The translations under genes and the position numbers were made by a program. The notes beneath the pieces are model-generated. The model was given only the letters and a program-made list of their open reading frames with translations. It was not told the DNA's origin and did not search any database. 64,000 bases of DNA from Sphaerolaimus hirsutus. Its lineage: Eukaryota > Nematoda > Chromadorea > Monhysterida > Sphaerolaimidae. The DNA is taken from assembly GCA_964036195.1 (NCBI GenBank), contig OZ038459.1, positions 3,531,206 through 3,595,205 on the forward strand. The letters are read 5' to 3'. Positions 31,674-42,890 of this stretch are shown here, piece after piece (the first letter of the stretch is position 1; each line of letters opens with the position of its first letter).

Positions 31674-31890
31674 AACCCAATACCCCACCCCCCCCCCCCT
31701 CAAATGCAATCCCAATCACACACGTGCCGCGGCAGTGGGCGCTGGTGCCGCGCGGCGCGACAAAACAGGCCCGGCGGCGGGGGGAGGCTTAATCATTGTC
31801 GTTTGGGCGGCGCGCATTATCCTGATCGCGTCCATGGCCGCGGTGGCGCGCTGAGAGGTGGGGGGGGGGGTTGTGTGAAGGATTTTAGAG
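31674..31890. other. GC-rich stretch without a recognised gene
   Basis: GCGGCAGTGGGCGCTGGTGCC and GGCCGCGGTGGCGCGC segments raise GC content locally. I see no defensible ORF or splice pair and cannot say what it is. Confidence 0.4.
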
Positions 31891-31949
31891 TAGTGATGGA
31901 AAATGCGCTAGGATTTTGGCGCCAAGCGCCATGGTGCTTTTCATCACTA
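31891..31949. mobile_element. Minimal 59-bp GCGCCA-word element
   Basis: TAGTGATGGAAAATGCGC at the left and ..GGTGCTTTTCATCACTA at the right, with only one GCGCCATGG word left between them. No target duplication preserved. Confidence 0.7.
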
Positions 31950-32292
31950 GCCATGACGCTTTTCCAACCACACCGCCATATATTTTGGGATCTGAAAGAT
32001 TTTACCAAATGGAAATGACAATGCTGGCAAAATATCGGGATCTAAAAATACAGGACCGAAAAAAACGTGGAAAGCCGGTTGAGCCGTTCATATGGAACCG
32101 GAATATGTGAAACCGAGTCGCACCAACCCATCAAAAACAAAAAGACATCAAAAGCATTTTATCAAACCTTTGATTTCTTCACATTATCATTTTCCTTTAC
32201 TTCTGCATCACTTTCATCATCAGTTTCGTCAGTGTCGCCCTTTTTCGGCATTTCCAATTGCTTCTTATGGAATGTTTCTTTCAATTTTTCCT
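31950..32292. other. No recognisable feature
   Basis: Mixed-composition sequence. No exon borders or repeats that I can support. Confidence 0.35.
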
Positions 32293-32297
32293 CCTGG

Positions 32298-32664
32298 GGC
32301 GAAATTTAATCAGCCCGACAGATTTTTGTCGGGTAGCATTGTTCTGTATTTTTTTAAAGTGTCAAAGAATGCGACGGCCTGTTCAATTTTGTTCGGCAGA
32401 AATGACAACGGCTACCGGTCGGGGGCCAATTTTGAAACTGGACAAGTGGTAAGTGACAAGTAAAGTAATAAGTGACAAGTATTATTAAAAATAGAAAATT
32501 ACTTGCCATCTATAACTTTACATGTCACTATTTTAACCACTTCTCACTTGTCCACTTTTGGCATTAGTTCCTGCCTCCCCGAGCACGTCAAATCGGGTAA
32601 ATCGTCAAACTACAACAAATCGGGCAGCCCGAAGAAAAACATGTCGGGCTAATTAAATTCCGCT
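32298..32664. mobile_element. CCWGG-type element, GGCGAAATTTAATCAGCCC family
   Basis: Ends GGCGAAATTTAATCAGCCC and ..GGGCTAATTAAATTCCGCT are flanked by exact CCTGG copies (32293-32297, 32665-32669). GACAAGTGGTAAGTGACAAG and its inverse CACTTCTCACTTGTCC fold back inside. Non-coding. Confidence 0.85.
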
Positions 32665-33079
32665 CCTGGTCCACCCTGTCGGGCTCTCGCGGCAATTTCT
32701 GACGGAAATTTCGCTCGTGCCTTTTGACAAGTAGTGCGATCGCTAGTACGATCAGACTGAATGGCAATGACATAAACCAACAGCCGAAGGATTTTCTGCG
32801 GTGAGTAATGGGCTGGCATGATGCCAAAATTTAGTTGTGGATCGTCTGATTGACCCGACTCTTTGGGCCTATTTAGTCAAAAGAAGAGTGGGATTTTAAC
32901 TGGTATTATGTCAAGTGTTACAACGGCAAGTGCTAATAAAAGTGGTTATATTTTTAAGTGTTTTTTTAATAACTTGAAATTTCAAAAAAAATCACTTTTT
33001 CTCTCGAATTTTCGAGTAAATTCGGCAACCATCCTCACTCAAAACCCGACCCCCAACCAACCCAATAGCATGGGTCAAC

Positions 33080-33210
33080 CCATCCACATGAATAGAAATG
33101 GTGCTTTTGATGGGCGCGCGCTTGGGGTCGCTGGACAGCCGGGTGCACTCGTACACGCCGCTGTCGTTCACCTGCAGCGGGCTGATCGATAAGTGCCCCC
33201 GCCAGTTCAC
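33080..33210 (-). CDS. Ig-domain exon (second part of domain)
   Basis: On the minus strand the acceptor TTTACGCAG precedes GTGAACTGGCGG, and a plausible donor GTTGAC follows ..CATGTGGATGG. The translation NWRGHLSISPLQVNDSGVYEC contains the DSGVYEC signature of an Ig fold (strand F cysteine), followed by TRLSSDPKRAPIKSTISIHV, the G strand. It fits the C-terminal half of a V/I-set immunoglobulin domain of a cell-surface or adhesion protein. The other half is encoded at 33850-34214. Confidence 0.7.
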
Positions 33211-33432
33211 CTGCGTAAAGTTGCAAATGCCTACCTATTTGCCTGGGTTAAGTGTCCAAGTGGGTAAGTGACGAATAAAGTGACAAGTGGTTTGTAAAGT
33301 TGGAAGTGTAAGAGCTTTCAATTGAGAATTTACTTGCTTGTTTACTGGCGATAAGGAGTCTCAATTCTGTCTGTGTCCAAACATTACTTACTATGTACAG
33401 TGGTTCAAAAAACTCGCCATCGAAAACAATTA

Positions 33433-33781
33433 CTGTATTTCTTCTAACATAATGGCATAGTTCCAATAGAACGGCACCTCCAATAGAATGGCAGGTAGAA
33501 AGTACGTTTGGGGGATGCCAAAACTTAAAAATGTTTAAAAAATGAGTGGTGAGAACATCCTAGGTGATGAATTAGATTCAGCGGTGGTTTTCACTTTGGT
33601 TTTGTTCGCATTGCTGCTCTGATATTAAAATGTTTATCACTTTTCACAAAAATACCATTTTCAAATGAAAAATGTGTGAAAAAGTTTGGTGAAAAATAGA
33701 ACGGCAGCCTCAAATTGAGGGAACGATAGGTAAAATGTTGACGAAAAATAAAACGACGCTCCTGTATCCGACGAAATACTG
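33433..33781. mobile_element. TA-flanked element, CTGTATTTCTTCTAACATA family
   Basis: Ends CTGTATTTCTTCTAACATA and ..GTATCCGACGAAATACTG are flanked by TA (33431-33432, 33782-33783). TAGAACGGCACCTCC and AGAACGGCAGCCTC words resemble those of 27730-27846. It lies in the intron between the two Ig exons. Confidence 0.7.
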
Positions 33782-33849
33782 TACCTCCCAGCTCCCAACG
33801 CCCTACGCCCTACCCACATGCGCCCTACTAGTCCTACTAGTATGCGTGA

Positions 33850-34214
33850 TTATAATGGTGTTTCTGCGCCACTGGAGCCCGTGTCTGCCCTTCCAGGTGC
33901 TGTACGCATCATCCAAGCGATCGACGCCCTTGAACTCCTGGTTGCAGTGTAGGGTGAGCTTGACACCCGCAACCAGGGGCCAGTTCCGCAAAATGAGAAG
34001 TGAGAAGTGAAATGGCAAAGGCGAAGTAAAAACGCAAAGGCCAAGTGAGTTGGCAAGTGAATTGGCAAAAGCGAAGCGAAAATATAAAAATAAAAAGTAA
34101 TTTCTCTTCGCTTTCGCCATTTCACTTGCAATTTCACTTCGCCTTTGCGCTTTTACGTCGCCTTTGCCATTTCACTTATCACTTCTCATTTTGCGGAACT
34201 GGCACCAGGTTCAC
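33850..34214 (-). CDS. Ig-domain exon (first part), interrupted by a CCWGG element
   Basis: The acceptor ACTCCCTCAG precedes GTGAACCTGG on the minus strand. After the inserted element (33978-34204) the frame continues VAGVKLTLHCNQEFKGVDR and ..WKGRHGLQWRRN, giving the B-strand cysteine (LTLHC) and core tryptophan (LQW) of an Ig domain. The insertion adds 232 nt including one target copy, which shifts the frame. In this orientation no AG ends the element, so it cannot be removed as a simple GT..AG intron. The donor end of this exon is uncertain. Confidence 0.6.
33978..34204. mobile_element. CCWGG-type foldback element in an Ig exon
   Basis: Ends GGCCAGTTCCGCAAAATGAG and ..CATTTTGCGGAACTGGCA are flanked by exact CCAGG copies (33973-33977, 34205-34209). 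Words GAAGTGAAATGGCAAAGGCG fold back. It is a longer relative of 7905-8046. The coding frame on both sides defines the empty site. Confidence 0.9.
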
Positions 34215-34487
34215 CTGAGGGAGTGTGGTGAGTTGAGGGGAAAGTTCAGTGAATCGTTGTTTGCTTTAAAAAAAAATTTACAATATGACGTCTGACTACC
34301 ATGGCTAAATGCCCGAAATTCATTGCGAACTTAAGGCACCAGGCACCTTAACATTTCTCATTCAATCTGACGCCAGGCACATAATAACAACAAATAATTG
34401 AGAAATAATTTGAAAAACCTACCACCTGGCCCTGGGCTACACTCGTCGTATAGTCATATCTGGCCTGGCTGACAAAAATCGACCTGG

Positions 34488-34777
34488 CGCCACTACCAGA
34501 CCCTGTAAAATGCCGTGTAAAATGTCAAATGTCATGCAAAGTGTCTTAAGTCATGTAAAATGCCCTAGAAAATGGCGAACGTCCGTTTTGATTTTTGCCG
34601 TGTATTTTACATGAATTTCGACTCTTTGCATGACTTTTGAGATTATGCAGGGCGTTTCACACGACTGTTAACACTTTGCGTGACGTTTGCCATTTTGCAA
34701 GGTATTTTACATGACTTTTGACACTTTGCATGACATTTGACATTTTACAGGGCATTTTACAGGGTGCGGGACTGGCA
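34488..34777. mobile_element. CCWGG-type foldback element, TGCCAGTCCC family
   Basis: Ends CGCCACTACCAGACCCTG and ..CAGGGTGCGGGACTGGCA are flanked by exact CCTGG copies (34483-34487, 34778-34782). The arms consist of AAATGTCAAATGTCATGC and TTTTACATGACTTTTGAC words in inverse orientation. Non-coding. Confidence 0.9.
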
Positions 34778-35208
34778 CCTGGCGCCGCGTTTGTTGATTG
34801 TCAGCCACTGGCCCATTTGTCGTTCGAACGCCTGCTTAGCATACTCCTTCTTGCTGTCGGATTCAGATTCAGTGCTGGTGGGTATTTTTGCGCCGGATAC
34901 TGCGAGGGTTGCTCTCAAGTTTATTTTTTCATCGGATCGGACATTTTTGGAGGGGGGACTATTCAAGGCGTGAGTTTTTCAAGGGGGGCTTTTTCGTCAA
35001 AATTTCAAAGGATGTGTCAATCAACTCATTTCACGAAATATGGTTTACCGTAAATGCTCCAATAAGGCGACGGTCGGTTTATTGTTTTCAGCACATTTTT
35101 GGGGGTCGCATTATTGGAGAGGTCGCTTTATTGGAGAGGGTCGTATTGTATTTTTCAAAAACTCAACAACTCAACTTTTCATTTAACACGTATATGAGCA
35201 TGGCACCG

Positions 35209-35217
35209 TAAAGCAAT
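35209..35217. repeat. 9-bp target-site duplication TAAAGCAAT (left)
   Basis: Repeated exactly at 49973-49981, immediately outside the giant palindrome. The intact relative of the host element has GTAAAGCAATATTG.. at the corresponding place. Confidence 0.9.
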
Positions 35218-35834
35218 GGCTATTTACACAGGCCCCGGCCGGGGACCGGTCCCCGGCAAAAAATAAATTTTTTCAAAAAACAATAATTGGTGTGCATGGG
35301 TTCTTTGTGTGTTCATTAGGTTAATTAACACCAAATTTGCATGCACAAAATTTCTGCATGACCGTCAAACACGGCGATGCAAATTTTGTTTGGGGGGTCT
35401 TTAATTTTTTTTGATTTTTCTCAAATTTGGCATGCATGTACTCCTTCGTCGAGTGAGTACGCATGCCAAATTTTAGCTCAGAGCAGTTACTGAGTATCGT
35501 TTTATTGACACTTTAATTTTCGTTGATTACTGTATTTTTTTATAGTGCATGAAATCCTGCCGGGGTCCGGTCCCCGGCAATATTGAAATGGCCCCGACCG
35601 GGGCCAAACGTCCCCGGTGAGGAACGTTTTTTTTCAGTATACAACGAATTTTGGTCCCCGACCGGGGTCGTTTGGCCCCGGTACCACACAAAAATTTATG
35701 GTACTTTTTGGGACTTTGTGGTAATTGTCCCCGGTCGGGGCCAAACAACCCCGGCGAGAAAAATTTTTTTTTTTAATAAACAGAATTTTTTAGTAATCAT
35801 AGAAGTAAACAGAGAACGGGCTGAAAAGTACCTG

Positions 35835-35873
35835 GACAGTGCTCGCCATTCGCGCTAGGGGCGAGCTACTGTC
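35835..35873. repeat. Small hairpin within the left arm
   Basis: GACAGTGCTCGCC and GGCGAGCTACTGTC pair around ATTCGCGCTA, with the mirror copy near 49320-49358 in the right arm. Confidence 0.6.
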
Positions 35874-35889
35874 ATAAAATTTCAACACG

Positions 35890-36640
35890 TAAACATATCA
35901 GGTGTTTTGAGTTTTTACCCAAAATGTCACCCCTCTAGCTCCACCCACTGCGGAACTGTGGGTGTTACAATTTCGGTCATTTTGTACTGATGTACACATG
36001 GTGCTATAGCTCAACGCTGCTTTCAGTTGTGATCATGTAACTTTGGCTAGTGTAAGCCAGTGTGCTGGCAATGTGCTGATAGTATTCAACACTTTTATCA
36101 ACATCATTGCTATCAAAGTAAAATTAATATGCAAATCAGGGTGATGTGCAAGAAACGTGGGAACTGTGATGGATGTTTTGGTGATCATCTGAGATCATGT
36201 TGTATTGCATTGTAGTGATTTGAATGTTGTTTTGAAATCTGCAGTAAATAATTATGTACATAAAATTTCATTTGTGTTGTGACCAAATATTTTTGTTTGC
36301 TCAAATAATCCCCTACTCCTGAGATTAGGGCGTCTATACAAAGCTGTTCATTTTGTATGCCTTATCTGGACATTGTTTTTGAAGCTTAATAAGTTGGTCA
36401 TTTATGGGCTGTTTATGAGCGGTCAACAATTAAAATGATCAGGACAGCGTGCAGATTCAATTTTTGTGGTCGGATTATTGATGTGTAAATTTCATATGCT
36501 GATTTGATCCAGTTGAATGAAAATGCATGCAATTTCAGAACTCAATATCTCAGCTATTTCTCAACCGATTTTCACCAATAAACACTTAAAATGATCAGAA
36601 TTACCTGGAGCTTCCATATTTATGTTCCGATTATCAGCTG
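35890..36640. other. Conserved unique segment of the left arm
   Basis: Sequence without repeats, mirrored almost unchanged at about 48555-49305. No ORF is shared between the arms that looks coding. It may be element-specific sequence or captured host DNA. Confidence 0.5.
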
Positions 36641-36649
36641 CCACTCCTA

Positions 36650-37012
36650 GACCCTGTAACAAACCTTGAAAGGTGTCAAAGACCCTGTAAAATGTCATGT
36701 GTAATGTAAAATACCCTGTAAAGTGTTATGTGTATCCAAATCTTATTTTATAATATCCAAATCTTATGTTTTTGTATCCAAATCTTACGTTTTACATAAG
36801 ATTTGGATACAAAAAAAACATAAGATTTGGATACAAAAACATAAGATTTGGAAACACGTGACACTTTACAGGGTCTTTTACATGACATTTGACAATTGAC
36901 AGGGTCTTTTACATGACACATGACATTTTACAGGGTCTTTTACATGACAAATGACATTTTACAGGGTCTTTGACACTTTACAGGGTCTTTTATAGGATCT
37001 GGGAATGCCCCA
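36650..37012. mobile_element. Foldback element TGCCACTCCTAGACCC, mirrored at 48213-48553
   Basis: Left end CTGCCACTCCTAGACCCTG, right end ..GGATCTGGGAATGCCCC. The centre folds through ATCCAAATCTTATG and CATAAGATTTGGAT words. The same insertion exists inverted in the right arm, so it predates formation of, or was copied during, the palindrome. Confidence 0.75.
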
Positions 37013-37379
37013 AGCATGTGGTCTATGCCCTTTCTAGTTTTACCAGGTGTGTTTTACTCTGCTCCAACATGATAGGCACATGGTTTCTGCATGGTACTTT
37101 TACAAAGTGCAGAAAACTTGTAACCTACATGTTTCATTGTCAAAATTGAAACAGCTACTCAATTGAGCCCTCAAAAAATTCCACTTTGAATACCCCCATG
37201 GTGCTTTTGGCATGCGAGCACAAAGCGCCAATAGCGCCAGTGCCAAAAGCAAGATTATGCCTAATCAAGTCAAGTTTTCTTATTTTTGTGATGTTATTTT
37301 ACAGCTGAGAGTTCCAGTTGACAATGGAAAGCCATCGCGGAGAAAAGTGCTTAGATTTGTATAGATAATGTCATGTGTC

Positions 37380-37934
37380 ACATAAAAAACTCAAAAACTC
37401 AAACTGTTTAGTGTCAAATGTCATGTAAAAGACCCTTTAAAGTGTCATGTGTATCTAAATCCGATTATATAGTATCCAAAACTTATGTTTTTGTATCCAA
37501 ATCTTACTCTTTTACATAAGATTTGGATACAAGAACACACAGTTTGGATATGATAAAATGAGATTTGGATATGATAAAATAAGATTTGCATACACATGAC
37601 ACTTTACAAGGTCTTTTACATGACACTTTACAAGGTCTTTTACATGACACGTTACAAGGTCTTTTACATGACATTTAACACTTAACATGGTTTTTACATG
37701 ACACCTGACCTTGGTTGGTTATATAAGAATTTTTTGTATATAAATTGTATGAAAATTGTATTTTATTTTAATTTTATTCTTGTTTCATTTTATTTTATTC
37801 TTCAATTTTCCATTTTATTTTTTTATTATTTTTATTTTATTTTTTATTTTGCCAGAGATTTTGCCAACCATGCACCTGACATTTTACAGGGTCTTTTACA
37901 CTTTACAGGGTCTGTTACAGGGTCTGGGAGTGGC
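37380..37934. repeat. Second TCTGGGAGTGGCA foldback half, left arm
   Basis: TTTACATGACA and ACAGGGTCTTTTACATGAC words lead to the terminus ..GGGTCTGGGAGTGGCA followed by CCGGG. It mirrors 44900-45400 in the right arm, where the terminus TGCCACTCCCAGACCC is preceded by CCTGG (44895-44899), again a CCWGG context. Confidence 0.7.
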
Positions 37935-38169
37935 ACCGGGTACATTGCACATTAACAAATAATATCGACAATAAAGCTTAATTTTCAACACAACGCAACA
38001 CCATGCATTTGAACATCTCTCATCTGCCCATTATTTGGGAAAGTGTTGAATATCCTTGCAATTGCATGAACATGTATACAAAATAAGCAGTAGAGGGTTT
38101 GTTCTTCCTGAATACACTTACAGTAACACATTTACTTCTGAAAATCATGCACACAAAATCTTTTCACAT

Positions 38170-38405
38170 AAAATAGTGATATATTTTTTGAACTCCTTGG
38201 CGCTTATTTGGCGCTTTTTAAAACTCTAGCGCCAAGCGCCAATGGCGCCACGGCATCACAGCGCCAAGCGTCAAAAGGACCATGGCGTTTTTTCATAACA
38301 CAGCGCCAAGCGCCAATGGCGCCACAGCAAAACGGCGCCAAGCACCAAAAGTGCCATGGTGCTTTTTGCTTTGGCGCTAGCGCCAGGCGCTTTTACGTCA
38401 CTCAC
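38170..38405. mobile_element. GCGCCA-word element in left arm, first unit
   Basis: AGCGCCAAGCGCCAATGGCG words end ..GGCGCTTTTACGTCACTC. The left terminus is not clear. Counterparts lie at 39718-39835 and 44158-44282. Confidence 0.65.
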
Positions 38406-39717
38406 CTTGAATTACACCCCTTGAATAAATCCCTTCTCATTGAGTAATTCCTTGCTTGAGTAAAATGTGATTGAGATTGATTAGTCCTTGGTTGGTTAAT
38501 TTTGTGCACAATTCCTGTGTGGTACTTGCAGACAGTGCAAAGAATTGTAACTTACATCTCTCTTTGCCAAAATTGATAGAGCTACTGTATTTACTCCAAT
38601 TTATCCCTCTCTAACTCCCCCATGTTAGTTGACTGTAGAAAAAATAAAAAATACTTGCTCCCTCTAAAAAACCCCACTCCCTAGTAAAACTCTTCTTTGA
38701 TTGATGTCTGTGAAAACATTCATGGGAAAAAATATGGAAAAAAAACATTTTCAAAAGTCAATAATTTGTGTGTATGGCTTGTTTGCATATTAATTTTGTT
38801 TATTATCACAAAATTTGCATGTGCAAATTTTCTGCACAATGGTTACATGCGCTGATGCATATTCTTTGGGAGGGTGTGTAGCAATTTTTATTGATTTGTC
38901 ACAAATTTTGGCATGTGTTTACTCCTTCATTTACTGAGTACGCATGCCAAATTTCAGCTCAGAGCAGTTAGTGGTGTATTGACCAGGATAAAGTGGTGTG
39001 TTGACCAGGATGTGTGAAAATGGATGGATAAAGAAATACAGAGATTTGATAATTAGGTTTATTTTACCCATTTGTCTATTTGCACAATTATATGTTTCGC
39101 ACACTGTATATTTCAACCACACAATTATTTCTAATTCATGCACTATATTCATTTACCATGCCAAATATATTTCCTGCGCTATATTTTTTATCCATGGAGA
39201 ATATTCAATTATGAAAGTGTCTTATGAGTTATTGACAGATTTATGTGGAATATTTAGGTTAAAAGGTCGAATAAGTTTTTATTAGGTTTATGAATAGAAA
39301 AGTAGGCTTATCCGACTCGCCATAATTTTCTGAATATTATTATATATACATTTACATGGTTTGCTTGTAAATTGGGAAATTCAAATCTTGTAATTATTTA
39401 TGTTCTACGTACTTACTTAGGCCAGCGTCCTAATAGTGAAATGGTGCCCTGTGTGTGACTAGCATTTACAGTACGTATTTACCAAGCCCTTTGCGTAGGC
39501 ATATTTATATTAGCTTTTCAATGCTTTATAATAATATTACTTTGACACTTCATAGTAAATACCCTGCTCAAGTTATATTAAATATATGATATTAACCCTA
39601 CTTAATAATATGCCCATTTACTTATTTGGGAAAAGTGTTGAATATCATTGTAATTCCATGAACATGTATACAAAATAAGCAGTAGAGGGCTTGTTCTTCC
39701 TGAATACACTTCTGAAC

Positions 39718-39835
39718 ACAGCGCCAAGCGCCAATGGCACCACAGCAAAAAGGCAGGAAGCAACAAAAGCGCTGTGGCGCTTGTTGCTTTGGCGCTAGCG
39801 CCAGGCACCAGCGCCATGGCGCTTTTACATCACTA
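39718..39835. mobile_element. GCGCCA-word element in left arm, second unit
   Basis: AGCGCCAAGCGCCAATGGC words end ..GGCGCTTTTACATCACTA. It mirrors 44158-44282. Confidence 0.7.
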
Positions 39836-41330
39836 GCCTTGAATAACACCCCTTGAATAAATCCCTCCTCATTGAGTAATTCCTTGCTTGAGTAAGATGT
39901 GATTGAGATTTATTAGTCCTTGGTTGGTTAATTTTGTGCACAATTCCTGTGTGGTACTTGCAGACAGTGCAAAGAAGTTGTAACTTACATCTCTCTTTGC
40001 CAAAATTGATAGAGCTACTGTATTTACTCCAATTTATCCCTCTCTAACTCCCCCATGTTAGTTGAGTGTAGAAAAAAGAAAAAATACTTGCTCCCTCTAA
40101 AAAAACCCTACTCCCGAGTAAAACTCTTCTCCGATTGATGTCTGTAAAAACATCCATGTGAAAAAATATGTTTTGTTTGTTTTCTTTTTGGTCATATATT
40201 TTTTTGTCTGTATGTTGGGGCTTTTTACAGCAGCCCCTATAAAAGACTGGTCCCCGGTGAAAAAAATTTTTTTCAAATGTCAATCATTGGTGTGTATGGG
40301 TTGTTTGCATATTAATTACATTGATCATCACAAAATTTGCACATGCAAAATTTCTGCAACATGGTTACACAGCTGACACATATTCTTTGGGAGTGTGTAT
40401 AGAAGTTTTTTTATTTGTCTCAATTTTGGCATGTGTTTACTCCTTCATTTACTGAGTACGCATGCCAAATTTCAGCTCAGAGCAGTTAGCAGTTCTTATT
40501 TTTCAATGCTTTTTTTTTTGTCAATCACTGTATTTTTGTATAGTGAACAAAATCCCACTGGTGACCGGTCCCTGGTGAGTACAGAAAGGTCCCTGACACA
40601 GTCCAAACATCCATGGTGAGAAATTTTTATTCTCAGTAAACAAAAATGTTGGTCCCTTACACGGTTTGTTCTGACATCGTGCCACACAATAATTTGTGGT
40701 ACTTAAAAAATTTGTCACCGAGGATGTTTGAACTGTGTCGGGGACTTTTCTGTTCTGACCAGGGAGCAGTCCCTGTGTTGACTGTAGTGGAAGGGATAGA
40801 CAGAGAATACAGAGAGTTGATTAATAGGAGTTATTTGTCCATATTTATTTCATGCACTGTGTGATTTATCCGCATCTAATTTGCACTATATTATTCAACC
40901 ACAACTAATATTCGGTTTTCATGCGCTATATTATTTATCCATGGAGAATATTTGATTCATAAAGTGTTTTATAGGTTATTTGGAGAATTGTGCAGGATAT
41001 TTAAGTTAAAAAGTCAATTATGTTGTATTTAGGTTTATGGACATAGATTTAGGCTCATTCGATTTGCTGTAAATTTCTGATCATTTTAATATATACATTT
41101 ATGCAGTTTACATGTAAATTGGAAAGGTCAAATGTTTAGTCAACTAATGTGCGTTTCTACTAGCATGTATTTACGTGGCCCTTCGCATAGGCATATACAT
41201 TCAACTTTGCACCGATTAAGATATTTAAGGCAAGTAAATATCTTATTATAAACCCTGCTCATTTAATATATTTATATACAGAATTTCAAACCTAATTTGA
41301 CTATGATACCCATTTACCTCAAATAAGTCC

Positions 41331-42890
41331 CAACTTGCTCATTTATTAATTATACATTTCCATGAGATGATAATTATATTTAATACATACCCTGCTCTAC
41401 CTATATCATTAGGAACAATTTACAATGCTATTTCTAGTTGCCAACTCTATCAAATTAATTTCCAAAGTGTGTCAATGTTTTCTGACAAATTTCTGACATA
41501 TTAGCAACTCACCCAAGTTTGCCGATCTGGTGCCCCGCAAGATTAATGGTTTTCTTTTGCCCAATTTGTACGCTGTATTTCTTTACCATAATTGTTCGAA
41601 TGTACACACACTCTGCATAAGCCAACTGTTTAGGCTAAATGTGTTTTATTTGTGCATTGTATTTAGGAAAGTACTGTAGCTACGTTTTTTATACAAAATT
41701 TCATGTTTCTGCAACTTTGGAAGTTTTTACTTCAGTCTTTTGACCCCGAGTCTGGAATTGACCTTGCAAATAAAATAAGTTAGCAATAGAAACTTCGACT
41801 AGGAAGCTTGCTAACTTTGCGCTTTTGTATTTTTATGCTGTATCTGATCTGAAACCTCTGATCTGATCAAAAAAAAAGTACCTGAAACAACTTCAAACCC
41901 CTTTTCCAACACGCAACAACGAAATAAACGTAACTGGCTGCTGAAAAGTGGATGTTTGGCTACAATGAGAAAATCTAACTACTCTAGAGACCGTCGCTCA
42001 TTATGGTCTTGGAGTTGCCAGAATCGGTGGCAGAGGTCGCTAACTTCAGTGGCTTCATCACAGTCCCATTGGGAGTTCAATCACTATACAAAAATACAGT
42101 GTATGACAAAAATAAAAGCACTAAAAAATAAGAACCACTTGTGATGAAGCCACCGAAGTCAGCGTCTTCTACCACCGAATCCGGCAACTCCAAGACTGTA
42201 GTGAGAAATGGCCTTTAGAGTGGTTTGATTTCCCATTGTAGCCGAACGTCCACTTGTCGACAGCCAAGTTGAGTTTATTTCGTGGTTGCGTGTTGAAAGG
42301 GGTTTTGAGATTGTTTCAGGTACTTTATTTTGAGCAGATACAGCTTGATCTTAAAAGCGCAAAGTTAGCGAGCTTCCTAGTCAAAGTTTCTATCGCTAGC
42401 TTATTTTCTGGGTCGGGACTTGGGTCATAAGACTGACTGAAGTAAAAACTCCAAAAGTTGCTGAGACACGGAAATTGTGTATAAAAACATAGCTACAATA
42501 ATTCCCTAAATACAAATGCACAAATAAGACATAAATGCAATAATAAGGCACACTTAGCCGAAACAGTTGGCTTATACTTTGCGTGCATACATTCAAACAA
42601 TTATGGTAAAGAAATACCAGGTACAATCTGGGCTAATAGAAAAACTATTAATCTTGTGAGGCGCGAAGTTGGCAAACTTGGCCAATTTACTAATCTGTTT
42701 CAATTTGTCAGAGACATTGACGCACTTTGGAAACTAATATATTAGAGTTGGGAATTGTAAATAGCAATGTGAATGTTCCTAATGACGTAAATAGAACAGG
42801 GTATATTCAACATAAATAATAATCACTTTCTGAAAACATATATTTCATAATTGGCAAATTGGGACTTATTTGAGGTAAATTGGCATATTA
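41331..42890. other. Palindrome centre and flanking arms
   Basis: CTTGGAGTTGCC (42008-42019) pairs with GGCAACTCCAAG (42183-42194), and GGCTTCATCACAG (42051-42063) with its inverse at 42140-42152. The unpaired loop is about 42064-42139. Arms here differ by many substitutions and small indels. No transposase or other gene is seen in the loop, which is where a coding core would be expected. Confidence 0.75.

Larger units (their letters stand above)
38030..41330. repeat. Tandem duplication (about 1.6 kb x 2) in the left arm
   Basis: The first unit (about 38030-39620) and the second (about 39621-41330) start alike with ATTTGGGAAAAGTGTTGAATA or its close variant, followed by ATGTATACAAAATAAGCAGTAGAGGG, a GCGCCA-word element, CTTGAATAAATCCC and GTGTATGGxTTGTTTGCATAT. 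The right arm has the block once (about 42890-44800), so arms are not strict mirrors here. Confidence 0.8.
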
